A stretch of DNA of 64,000 nucleotides from Cellulomonas humilata (GTDB taxonomy: Bacteria > Actinomycetota > Actinomycetes > Actinomycetales > Cellulomonadaceae), in assembly GCF_013359775.1 (NCBI RefSeq), contig NZ_JABMCI010000048.1, positions 1 to 64,000 on the forward strand, read 5' to 3'. This document shows, piece after piece, positions 53,115 through 60,592 of this stretch. The notes beneath the pieces were generated by a model that ran no database searches, had not been told where the DNA came from, and saw only the letters and a program-made list of their open reading frames with translations. The translations under genes and the position numbers were made by a program. Numbering within the stretch: position 1 is the first letter of the stretch; each line of letters begins with the position of its first letter.

Positions 53115-53120
53115 ATCGTA
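53115..53120 (-). promoter_or_regulatory. -10 element for a leaderless response-regulator mRNA
   Basis: TACGAT on the minus strand ends 6 nt before the GTG at 53108, the spacing typical of actinobacterial leaderless transcripts, and no Shine-Dalgarno is present. Only 18 bp separate this gene from the divergent dehydrogenase start at 53127, so the -35 region falls inside that gene. Confidence 0.5.
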
Positions 53121-53126
53121 ACGAGA

Positions 53127-54071
53127 GTGACCACCTTGCTGCTGCCGACCACGCTGGACGACGACCCGACCGTTCCGCCCGATGTCCGAGTTGTCCGGTA
53201 CGACGTGGGTGAACCTGTGCCCGACGACGCCCTCGACGCCGACGCGCTCGTGCTCTGGGGCAACGGGCCCGAGCAGACCGCGGACGCCGCGCGGCGGCTG
53301 ACCCGGCTGCGCTGGGTGCAGACGCTCGCCGCCGGACCGGACGCCGCCCTGGCGGCGGGCTTCGACCCAGACGTCGTCCTGACCTCGGGCCGCGGGCTCC
53401 ACGACGGACCGGTGGCCGAGCACACGCTGGCCCTGATCCTGGCCGCGGCCCGCCGGCTCCCCGACCTGGTGCGGGCGCAGGACGAGCACCGCTGGGCCGG
53501 TGAGCTGGGGGGCATGCAGGACACGCGGCCGGGACAGGCGTTCCGGACGCTCGACGGTGCCCGCGTGCTGATCTGGGGCTTCGGGTCGATCGCCGCCCGG
53601 CTGGCACCGCTGCTCGCCGCGCTGGGCGCTCAGGTCACCGGCGTGGCCACGACCGCCGGAGACCGCCACGGCTTCCCGGTGATCTCGACGTTCGACCTCC
53701 CGGACGAGCTTCCCCTGACCGACGTGCTGGTCTCGCTGCTGCCCGCCACACCCCAGACGCGGCACGCGGTCGACGCCGGGGTGCTGTCCCTGCTCCCCCG
53801 GCACGCCTGGGTGGTCAACGTCGGCCGCGGCGCCACGCTCGACGAGGCCGCCCTGCTCGTCGCGCTCCGCGAGGACCTGCTGGCGGGCGCCGCGCTCGAC
53901 GTGTTCGACACCGAGCCCCTGCCCGCCGACTCGCCGCTGTGGGACGAGCCGCGCCTGCTGATCAGCCCGCACGCGGCCGGAGGCCGACCGATCGGAGCCG
54001 GCGAGCTGATCACGGCGAACCTCTCCGCCTTCCTGTCGGGGGGGAAGCTGCGCAACGTGGTCGAGCGCTAG
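53127..54071 (+). CDS. D-isomer-specific 2-hydroxyacid dehydrogenase
   Basis: 314 residues from a GTG at 53127. NAD-binding loop [18 protein letters not shown] at about 152-169 (GxGxxG-like with Phe-Gly-Ser), Arg in [25 protein letters not shown], and ISPHAAG with the His. Distinct from the 337-residue relative at 23599. Overlaps mutM's stop: plus-strand stop 54069-54071 and minus-strand stop 54068-54070. Substrate unknown; not obviously linked to the neighbouring sensor or repair genes. Confidence 0.87.
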   Translation: MTTLLLPTTLDDDPTVPPDVRVVRYDVGEPVPDDALDADALVLWGNGPEQTADAARRLTRLRWVQTLAAGPDAALAAGFDPDVVLTSGRGLHDGPVAEHTLALILAAARRLPDLVRAQDEHRWAGELGGMQDTRPGQAFRTLDGARVLIWGFGSIAARLAPLLAALGAQVTGVATTAGDRHGFPVISTFDLPDELPLTDVLVSLLPATPQTRHAVDAGVLSLLPRHAWVVNVGRGATLDEAALLVALREDLLAGAALDVFDTEPLPADSPLWDEPRLLISPHAAGGRPIGAGELITANLSAFLSGGKLRNVVER

Positions 54072-54970
54072 AAGCGACCCCGCCGCGGGCGCGGCTGGCA
54101 GTGCGGGCAGCTGTAGGACGAGCGGTTCATGAACTCGTCGCGGCGCACGGGGGTGCCGCAGCGGGGACAGGGACGGCCCTCCTGGCCATACACGGCCAGC
54201 GAGCGGTCGAAGTAGCCGGAGGCGCCGTTCACGTTGACGTAGAGCGCGTCGAAGCTGGTCCCGCCCTGGGCCAGCGCCTCGGTCATCACGGCACCGGCAC
54301 CCTCCAGCGCGCGCTGGACCTCGCTCCGCCGCAACGTCTCGGTCGGGCGCGCGTAGTGCAGCTGCGCGCGCCACAGTCCCTCGTCGGCGTAGATGTTCCC
54401 GACGCCGGAGACCAGGGTCTGGTCCAGCAGCGCGCGCTTGAGACCGGTCTTGCGCCGCCGCAGCGCCGCGACGAGCGCGTCGTGGTCCAGCGCCGGGTCC
54501 AGCAGGTCGCGGGCGATGTGTGCGACCGGCTCGGGCACGACGGGCAGGGCCGAGCCGAGCCCGCCGGGTCCGCCGTCGGGCGTCGGCACCAGGTCGGGGA
54601 CGCTCAGGTGGCCGAACGTGCGCTGGTCGACGAAGTCGAGGGCGGCGCCGTCGTCGAGCTCCAGGCGGACCCGCAGGTGCTGGTGCTCGGGGCGGGCGGC
54701 CCCGGGCTCGCGGACCAGCAGCTGCCCGCTCATGCCCAGGTGCGCCAGGAGGGCGTCGTCGCCCTGGTCCAGCAGGAGCCACAGGAACTTGCCTCGCCGG
54801 ACCGCCGCGTCGAGCCGACGCCCCCGCAGCCGACCGGCGAAGTCGAGCGGACCTGCGTCGTGGCGCCGGACGCTGTAGTCGCGGCGCACCTCGACCCCCG
54901 TGACGGTGCGGCCGAGGACGTGCCGGGCGAGCCCGTCCCGGACGGTCTCGACCTCGGGCAGCTCGGGCAC
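54068..54970 (-). CDS. mutM: formamidopyrimidine-DNA glycosylase
   Basis: 300 residues from a GTG at 54970, giving the mature N-terminus [13 protein letters not shown]; the proline after the initiator Met is the catalytic nucleophile with Glu next to it. Lys in [11 protein letters not shown]2TH region [12 protein letters not shown], and C-terminal zinc finger CPRCGTP...CPHC with Arg. Removes 8-oxoguanine. Starts 1 nt after the rnc stop, the usual actinobacterial order. Confidence 0.96.
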   Translation of the reverse strand: MPELPEVETVRDGLARHVLGRTVTGVEVRRDYSVRRHDAGPLDFAGRLRGRRLDAAVRRGKFLWLLLDQGDDALLAHLGMSGQLLVREPGAARPEHQHLRVRLELDDGAALDFVDQRTFGHLSVPDLVPTPDGGPGGLGSALPVVPEPVAHIARDLLDPALDHDALVAALRRRKTGLKRALLDQTLVSGVGNIYADEGLWRAQLHYARPTETLRRSEVQRALEGAGAVMTEALAQGGTSFDALYVNVNGASGYFDRSLAVYGQEGRPCPRCGTPVRRDEFMNRSSYSCPHCQPRPRRGRF

Positions 54971-54971
54971 G

Positions 54972-55661
54972 TCAGGAGTGCTCGAGCGCGGCGAGCACCC
55001 GGTAGGCGTCCGCCGCCGCGTCCTGCTCGGCGAGCTTCTTGGCGGGTCCCACCCCGACTCCCCGCGGCTGTCCCGCGACCACCGCACGCGCGGTGAACGT
55101 GCGGGAGTGGTCCGGGCCCTCGCCCGTGACCTCGTAGCTGGGCGCCCCGAGCCCCATCGCCGCGGACAGCTCCTGGAGCGACGTCTTCCAGTCGAGGCCG
55201 GCACCCAGACCCGCGGCCGCGTCCAGCGAGGGTCCGACCAGGCGCTCGACGAGCGTGCGCGCGGTCTCCACTCCGTGGCTCAGGTACACGGCGCCGAAGA
55301 CAGCCTCGAGCGTGTCGGACAGGATCGAGTCCTTGTCCGGCCCGCCGGTGGACAGCTCACCCTTGCCCAGCAGCACGTAGCTGCCCAGGTCGAGGTCCCG
55401 AGCGACCACCGCGAGCGCGCGCTGCGACACCGTGGCGGCCCGCATCTTCGCGAGCGCGCCCTCCGGCAGGTCCGGGTGCGCGCGGTACAGCCGCTCGGTG
55501 ACGACCAGCCCGAGCACCGAGTCCCCAAGGAACTCGAGACGCTCGTTGGTCGGCAGACCACCCGCCTCGTGCGCGAACGAGCGGTGGGTCAGGGCGAGCA
55601 CAAGAAGCTCGGGGTCCAGATGGACCCCGAGCTTCTCGAGAAGTTCTGCCGCGGCACTCAC
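54972..55661 (-). CDS. rnc: ribonuclease III
   Basis: 229 residues from a GTG at 55661, GGAGGA 6 bases upstream. Endonuclease domain (1-150) with [16 protein letters not shown] signature (catalytic Glu/Asp) and [12 protein letters not shown]; double-stranded-RNA-binding domain (155-225) with the [17 protein letters not shown] helix. Processes rRNA and structured mRNA. The message carries a 16-bp perfect inverted repeat over codons 9-20 (55603-55636). Confidence 0.97.
   Translation of the reverse strand: MSAAAELLEKLGVHLDPELLVLALTHRSFAHEAGGLPTNERLEFLGDSVLGLVVTERLYRAHPDLPEGALAKMRAATVSQRALAVVARDLDLGSYVLLGKGELSTGGPDKDSILSDTLEAVFGAVYLSHGVETARTLVERLVGPSLDAAAGLGAGLDWKTSLQELSAAMGLGAPSYEVTGEGPDHSRTFTARAVVAGQPRGVGVGPAKKLAEQDAAADAYRVLAALEHS
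55603..55636 (-). repeat. 16-bp perfect inverted repeat inside rnc coding sequence
   Basis: AGAAGCTCGGGGTCCA (55603-55618) and TGGACCCCGAGCTTCT (55621-55636) are exact reverse complements separated by GA. In the mRNA this gives about 15 bp with a four-base loop, beginning 26 nt after the start codon. A second, overlapping 12-bp palindrome CTTCTCGAGAAG (55632-55643) could form an alternative hairpin. This is an ideal RNase III substrate in its own message. Confidence 0.8.
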
Positions 55662-55729
55662 GCCGGTCCTCCGGTCATCGAATGCTCCACGGCGGACGAG
55701 CTGGGCTCAAGGAGCCACGAGCTCGAGCC

Positions 55730-55927
55730 TCAGCGGACCTCGAACTCGGTCCGCACGGCCTCGGCGTAGGCACGGTCCTTGTAGGTACCGCACGACGGGC
55801 ACGCCGTGTGCGGCATCTTGTTGGCCTTGCACTGCGGGCAGGTGTGGAGCGTCGTGGCAGTGGTCTTCCACTGCGACCGACGCGCACGGGTGTTGCTGCG
55901 CGACATCTTGCGCTTCGGAACAGCCAC
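55730..55927 (-). CDS. rpmF: 50S ribosomal protein L32
   Basis: 65 residues: MAVPKRKMSRSNTRARRSQWK N-terminus and a four-cysteine zinc site (CPQC, CPSC). The zinc-binding form, so not the zinc-independent paralogue. Located between the YceD gene (2 bp) and rnc. Confidence 0.97.
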   Translation of the reverse strand: MAVPKRKMSRSNTRARRSQWKTTATTLHTCPQCKANKMPHTACPSCGTYKDRAYAEAVRTEFEVR

Positions 55928-55929
55928 GG

Positions 55930-56508
55930 CTAGCTCTCTTTCGTCTCGTCGTTCGAGCCCACGAGGCCGCCCAGAGCGGCCCAGCGAGGATCAAGCGTCT
56001 CATGCGAGTGGTCAGGGTCGTCCGCCAGTCGCGCTCCACACTCGGAGCACAGGCCGGGGCAGTCAGGGCGGCACAGCGGCTGGAACGGCAGAGCCGGTAC
56101 CACCGTGTCCCTCAACGCGGGTTCGAGGTTGATCATGTCATCCTCGAGCTCGCGCACGTCTTCTTCGTCGTCGCCGTCCTCGGCCGCGACCGCCGCGCGC
56201 TCGGGGTAGACGTAGAGCTCCGTGAGCGAGACGTCGACATCCTCGACGGCCTCGCTCAGGCAGCGCACGCACTCCCCGACCGCCCGGCCACGGACAGATC
56301 CGGTGACCAGGACCCCCTCCATGACCGCTTCGAGCCGCAGATCCAGCTCGACGTCGGCCCCGAGGGGGATGCCGATCACGTCGGTACCGAGATCCTGGGG
56401 GGCCGGCACGGTGCGCTGCACGGTCCTCGTCGATCCCGGACGTCGGCCGAGCTCGTGGGTATCGAGCACGAGCGGCGAACGGGGATCGAGGCGAACAGGG
56501 CGCGACAC
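55930..56508 (-). CDS. YceD/DUF177 family protein
   Basis: 192 residues from a GTG at 56508. N-terminal SRPVRLDPRSPLVLDTHELGRRPGS, then the DUF177 motif GECVRCLSEAVEDVDVSLTELYVYPE, an acidic stretch (EDGDDEEDVRELEDD), and a C-terminal LPFQPLCRPDCPGLCSECGARL cysteine cluster. The family pairs with rpmF across bacteria and is linked to 23S rRNA/L32 expression in plants and bacteria. Function in actinobacteria not defined. Confidence 0.9.
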   Translation of the reverse strand: MSRPVRLDPRSPLVLDTHELGRRPGSTRTVQRTVPAPQDLGTDVIGIPLGADVELDLRLEAVMEGVLVTGSVRGRAVGECVRCLSEAVEDVDVSLTELYVYPERAAVAAEDGDDEEDVRELEDDMINLEPALRDTVVPALPFQPLCRPDCPGLCSECGARLADDPDHSHETLDPRWAALGGLVGSNDETKES

Positions 56509-56564
56509 AGCCGGGGTCCCCTCGTTGATCTCGGTCCAGCCATGAGCGGCAGAACCAACGGATG

Positions 56565-56594
56565 ACTCTACGGCACAGGTCAGGGGCGACCCAA
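56565..56594 (-). promoter_or_regulatory. candidate promoter of yceD-rpmF-rnc-mutM
   Basis: Minus strand: TTGGGT (56594-56589), 18 nt, TAGAGT (56570-56565). Good -10, moderate -35. The start would be about 50 nt before the YceD GTG. It lies in the 138-bp gap between sepIVA and yceD; nothing else was seen there. Confidence 0.55.
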
Positions 56595-56646
56595 ATCCGT
56601 CGCGAGTGGCGCAGGTCTCAGTTGCGAGCCCCGCGTGCCGACGACC

Positions 56647-57138
56647 TCAGCCCTCGTCGGCCCCGAGACGTCCTGCCAGCTTGGCCCGGCCCGCCTGCAC
56701 CTGGCTCAGCACCTTGCCCAGGTCGATCTCGAAGTCCGCCAGACGGCGGTCGCAGTAGTCGTCGGCCTCCCGCTGGAGCCGCTCCGCGGTCTCCTCCGCG
56801 TCGGCGACCACCTGCGCCGCGCGCTCCCGCGCCGCGACCACGACGGCCTCCTGGTCGACGAGCGCAGCGGCCTGCGCGCGCGCCTGCGCCAGCACCGCGT
56901 CGGCGTCCGCCTGCGCGACCGACCTGGCGGCGTCGGCGTCGGCCAGCACCTCGTCGGCGCGCGAGAGCTGGCTGGGCAGCACGTCACGCGCCTGGTCCAC
57001 GAGGTCGAGCAGCTCGGCGCGGTTCACCAGCACCGAGGACGACATCGGCATCGCCCGTGCGTTCGCGACCGCCGAGGCGATCGCGTCCAGCACGCCGGTC
57101 AGGCCCTCGGGCCGGGTGGTCGGATCCTCGTCGGTCAT
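56647..57138 (-). CDS. sepIVA: SepIVA-like coiled-coil cell-division protein
   Basis: 163 residues. After a flexible N-terminus (EDPTTRPEGLTGVLDAI) and a conserved AMPMSSSVLVNRAELLDLVDQARD block, residues 55-150 form an Ala-rich coiled coil (LADADAARSVAQADADAVLAQARAQ...), as in DivIVA-type proteins. The mycobacterial orthologue (Rv2927c, SepIVA) sits in the same gene neighbourhood next to Rv2926c (DUF177), rnc and fpg, which supports the name. Acts in septation or polar envelope synthesis. Coupled to coaD by a 4-base overlap. Confidence 0.75.
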   Translation of the reverse strand: MTDEDPTTRPEGLTGVLDAIASAVANARAMPMSSSVLVNRAELLDLVDQARDVLPSQLSRADEVLADADAARSVAQADADAVLAQARAQAAALVDQEAVVVAARERAAQVVADAEETAERLQREADDYCDRRLADFEIDLGKVLSQVQAGRAKLAGRLGADEG

Positions 57139-57623
57139 CCTGCGTCCCTTCCTCGAAGTGCTGTCCGCACGGCGTCCGCCACGGCGCCCGGCACGAGGTC
57201 GTCGATCGGGCCGCCGTAGCGCGCCACGTCCTTGACCAGCGACGACGCGATGTGCGCCAGGGCCTGGTCGCCGACGACGAACACCGTCTCGACACCCGAC
57301 AGGTGCCGGTTCATCAGCGCCATCGGCAGCTCGGCGTCGAAGTCGGCGCCACCGCGCAGGCCCTTGACCACCGCGACCGCACCCACCGTACGGACGAAGT
57401 CGGCCAGCAGCCCGTCGACAGCCTCGACCCGCACGCCGTCCACGCCCGAGAACGCGTCGCGCGCGAGGGCGACCCGCTGCTCGACGGGCAGCAACGAGGA
57501 CTTGGTGGAGTTGCGGGCGACGCCCACGACGACCTCGTCGAACATCGACCGGGCGCGTCGGATCACGTCGACGTGACCGAGCGTGAGGGGGTCGAACGAC
57601 CCGGGGCAGACGGCAGTGGTCAC
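57135..57623 (-). CDS. coaD: phosphopantetheine adenylyltransferase
   Basis: 162 residues from a GTG at 57623. CPGSFDPLTLGHVDVIRRA at residues 6-24 holds the TxGH-type nucleotidyltransferase motif; KGLRGGADFDAELPMALMNR and SSLVKDVARYGG are the other CoaD signatures. Transfers AMP to 4'-phosphopantetheine in coenzyme A synthesis. 61 bp after rsmD, its usual partner. Confidence 0.96.
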   Translation of the reverse strand: MTTAVCPGSFDPLTLGHVDVIRRARSMFDEVVVGVARNSTKSSLLPVEQRVALARDAFSGVDGVRVEAVDGLLADFVRTVGAVAVVKGLRGGADFDAELPMALMNRHLSGVETVFVVGDQALAHIASSLVKDVARYGGPIDDLVPGAVADAVRTALRGRDAG

Positions 57624-57684
57624 CTCGCCAGGGTAGGCCAGCAGTCGCGCCCGACCACGGGAACGCGCGGCAGCCGCACCGCGG

Positions 57685-58251
57685 TCAGGACTGGGCGCTC
57701 TCCACGAGCTCGGCGAACCACATGACCGTGTCGCCGTACGCGCGGCGGTCGAACCGGGCCAGCGTCGGCGGCCAGGTGGGCTCCGGGGTGCGGGACGCCC
57801 GCTCGACGACGACGACCCCGTGGGCGGGCAGCGCCGGTCCGATCCCGGCCAGCACGCCGCCCAGGTCGGGCTCCGCCAGGTCGTACGGGGGGTCGATGAG
57901 CACCAGGTCCCACGGTGCCGTCGGTGCCCGCAGGACAAAGCGCTCGGCCTTCTCCGCGACCACGTGCACGGTTCCCGCCAGCTCGAGCGTCGTCACGTTG
58001 CGGCGGCACACGTCGGCGGCGTCCCGGGCGGCCTCGACCAGCGTCACGTGCGCAGCGCCGCGGCTGGCGGCCTCGATCCCCAGGGCACCCGACCCGGCGT
58101 ACAGGTCCAGCACACGTGCGCCGTCGACGACGTCGAGGTGCTCCAGCCGCGAGAAGAGGGCCTCCCGCACGCGCTCGCTGGTCGGTCGGGTCCCCGTGCG
58201 CGGCACCTGGAGCACGCGGCCGCCGACCGACCCCGCGACGATCCGGGTCAC
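57685..58251 (-). CDS. rsmD: 16S rRNA (guanine966-N2)-methyltransferase
   Basis: 188 residues from a GTG at 58251 overlapping the membrane-protein stop (GTGA). N-terminal RIVAGSVGGRVLQVPRTGTRPTSERVREALF is diagnostic; SAM loop VLDLYAGSGALGIEAASRGA, and catalytic IDPPYD. Methylates G966 of 16S rRNA. Confidence 0.96.
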   Translation of the reverse strand: MTRIVAGSVGGRVLQVPRTGTRPTSERVREALFSRLEHLDVVDGARVLDLYAGSGALGIEAASRGAAHVTLVEAARDAADVCRRNVTTLELAGTVHVVAEKAERFVLRAPTAPWDLVLIDPPYDLAEPDLGGVLAGIGPALPAHGVVVVERASRTPEPTWPPTLARFDRRAYGDTVMWFAELVESAQS

Positions 58252-59867
58252 CGGCGGGCTCCCGCCCGCTCCTGCTCCTGGGCGTCCATCAGGGTCTCCA
58301 TCAGCGACCGGGTGCGGATCGACGAGGCGACCGCCACCGCGATGATCGACAGGATGATCTGCGAGTAGAGCAGGGTCGCGTTCACCGTCCGCAGCAGCAC
58401 CGCGATCCAGACCGGCAGCAGGCAGAGCACGACCAGGTCCGGTCCGCGGGCGAGCACCGTGGCGACGCCCGTGGGCAGCGCGCCCATCGGGGTGGACACC
58501 AGGGCGCCTCCCCAGTCGGGAGCCGGCCGGTACGAGGCGCGGACGGCCGCCGCGGCCCACACCGGCGTCGAGGCGAGCCCGAGCGCGATCCAGCCGGGCA
58601 CGTCGGACGCCCACCGGCCCACCGCGGCGAACGCGACGACCGACCACAGCGCCATCGCCACGGCGGGGACGACCATGCGCAGGCGGCGCACCGTCTTGGC
58701 GTCGATGGGGAGCAGCCGGTCCAGGATGGGCGCCATCTCGGCACGCCGGGCACCCTCGCCCGTCGCGCTCATCGCCACCGAGCCCGCCACGAGCAGGGCG
58801 AGCAGGACCCCGACGGTGCTGGCCAGCTGCGGCACGGTGCTGACCAGGACGGGGACCAGCGCCGCGACCACGAGCTGCACCACGTGCCGTGCGGACCGGC
58901 GCAGCACCACGACGTCGGCCGTGATCAGCGCGGAGACCGGTCCGCGCGCCGTGCGCAGCCGGGAGACCCACCGTCGCACCGGGGCGGCCGCACCGTCCGT
59001 CAGCGCGCGGCCCAGCTCGCGGGAGTCCATCGACACCACGGCACCGACGGCCTGGGTGGCCACCGAGCCGCTCTCGCGCAGGCTCCGCGCAGGCATCCGC
59101 CCGAGGCGCCGGTCGACGAACACGGCGAGCCCGGCGACGACCGGGACGAGCGCGACGACGAGCCACCACGGAGCACCCGGCACCTCGTCCACCGACCAGC
59201 CCACCCGTGCGAGCACGACGGCCGCGACGGGCGCGAGGAAGAGCAGCACGTCGCCGGCCAGGGCGATCGAGCGCCGCGAGACGCTCGCCGACTGTCCGAC
59301 CGCCGCGACCAGCACGATCCCGGCGGCCACCAGTGCGGCGGTCGCCGCCACGCGCACCACGCGCAGGCCGGGGTCCGCGAGCAGGCCCGCGTCCAGGAGC
59401 GCGACGAGCACCGCGCCGACGAACCCGGCGAGCAGCGGCAGCCGTCGCGCGGCGGGTCGCAGGAGCCCCCGCCGGTCGACGGGCAGCGCGAGCCACCAGG
59501 CGGCCTCCGCTCCCCCGGCCCCGACCGGGCCCAGCCGGCCGGCGAGCGACAGCAGGGCGCCGGCGAGCGCCACGATGATGACGACGACGAGCGTGGCCAG
59601 GCTCAACGAGAGCGGCGCCTCGACGTCCGGGGACGGCGGCAGCGACGCGCGCATGGCTTGCGCGAAGCCGAGCGCCAGCCCGACGCTGATCGCGATGCTG
59701 ATGACCGCGTAGTAGACGCTGGACAGCAGGTCACCGACGTTCGCGCCGCCGCGGGCGTTCGCGGCCTGGGAGGTGAAGCGGCGGATGCTCTTCGCGGACG
59801 GCACCTCGCCGACCTCGAACGGCTGGACGGCCGGCTCGTCCTCGTGGGCGTCGCCGACGTCGGTCAC
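58248..59867 (-). CDS. DUF6297-like polytopic membrane protein (ABC exporter-type permease)
   Basis: 539 residues from a GTG at 59867 overlapping the ATPase stop. Cytosolic N-terminal 45 residues, then about 11-12 hydrophobic segments, for example SVYYAVISIAISVGLALGF and VVVLCLLPVWIAVLLR. It resembles the actinobacterial DUF6297 family by gene context and composition rather than a firm motif. Together with the ATPase it likely forms a two-component exporter of unknown cargo. It lies in the recG-rsmD housekeeping run. Confidence 0.72.
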   Translation of the reverse strand: MTDVGDAHEDEPAVQPFEVGEVPSAKSIRRFTSQAANARGGANVGDLLSSVYYAVISIAISVGLALGFAQAMRASLPPSPDVEAPLSLSLATLVVVIIVALAGALLSLAGRLGPVGAGGAEAAWWLALPVDRRGLLRPAARRLPLLAGFVGAVLVALLDAGLLADPGLRVVRVAATAALVAAGIVLVAAVGQSASVSRRSIALAGDVLLFLAPVAAVVLARVGWSVDEVPGAPWWLVVALVPVVAGLAVFVDRRLGRMPARSLRESGSVATQAVGAVVSMDSRELGRALTDGAAAPVRRWVSRLRTARGPVSALITADVVVLRRSARHVVQLVVAALVPVLVSTVPQLASTVGVLLALLVAGSVAMSATGEGARRAEMAPILDRLLPIDAKTVRRLRMVVPAVAMALWSVVAFAAVGRWASDVPGWIALGLASTPVWAAAAVRASYRPAPDWGGALVSTPMGALPTGVATVLARGPDLVVLCLLPVWIAVLLRTVNATLLYSQIILSIIAVAVASSIRTRSLMETLMDAQEQERAGARR

Positions 59868-60553
59868 GGGTTCTCCCGCGCGATGAGGTCCGCCGCCTGG
59901 TCGGTCGGCAGCACCCGGGTCACGTCGTCGGCCACGTGCACGGCCCGGTCGGCGACCGCGCGGAGCAGGTCCGGGTCGTGGGTGGCCAGGAGGACGGCGC
60001 CGCCCGACTTCTTCTCCGCGACGATGCGGGCGGCGAGCCGGTCGCGCATCGCCCGGTCCAGCCGCTGCTCGGGCTCGTCGAGGACGAGGAGGGAGCGCGG
60101 CCGGACGAACCCCGCCGCCAGCAGCAGGCGGCGCCGCTGCCCGGAGGACAGGGCCACCGGCAGCGACCTGGCGTGGTCGGCCAGGCCGAACTCGGCGAGC
60201 AGCCCGGCCACCACGTCCTGCGCACCGTGCACGCCGTGCCCGCGGGCGGTCAGGTACAGGTGCTCGGAGACGGTGAGCGCCGGGAAGTACGCGTCGTCGT
60301 CGAGGACGCTGGCCACCTTGGTGCGGAATCCCACGTCGCGCTCGTCCACGGGCCCACCGAACACCTGGAGCGACCCGCCCGAGGGCTCGAGCAGCCCGAT
60401 GACGGCCCGCAGCACGGTGGACTTCCCCGAGCCGTTGGCGCCGACGAGGGCGACGACCTTGCCGGGCGCCAGCGTGAACGTCACGGGTGCGCACACGGGC
60501 GCCCCGCCGTAGCCGACGAGCAGGTCCTGGGCGCGGATGACGGGCTTCGACAC
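59864..60553 (-). CDS. ABC transporter ATP-binding protein
   Basis: 229 residues, GTG start. Walker A VGANGSGKSTVLRA at about 38-51, Q-loop in ASVLDDDAYF, signature LSSGQRRRLLLAAG (Ser for the first Gly), Walker B SLLVLDEPEQRLD, H-loop THDPDLL. Single-domain export-type ATPase (CcmA-like). Partner of the membrane protein at 58248. Confidence 0.9.
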   Translation of the reverse strand: MSKPVIRAQDLLVGYGGAPVCAPVTFTLAPGKVVALVGANGSGKSTVLRAVIGLLEPSGGSLQVFGGPVDERDVGFRTKVASVLDDDAYFPALTVSEHLYLTARGHGVHGAQDVVAGLLAEFGLADHARSLPVALSSGQRRRLLLAAGFVRPRSLLVLDEPEQRLDRAMRDRLAARIVAEKKSGGAVLLATHDPDLLRAVADRAVHVADDVTRVLPTDQAADLIARENP

Positions 60554-60592
60554 GGCGTCAGGGTATCCGCCGGGCGCCCGGGCTCCCGACGC

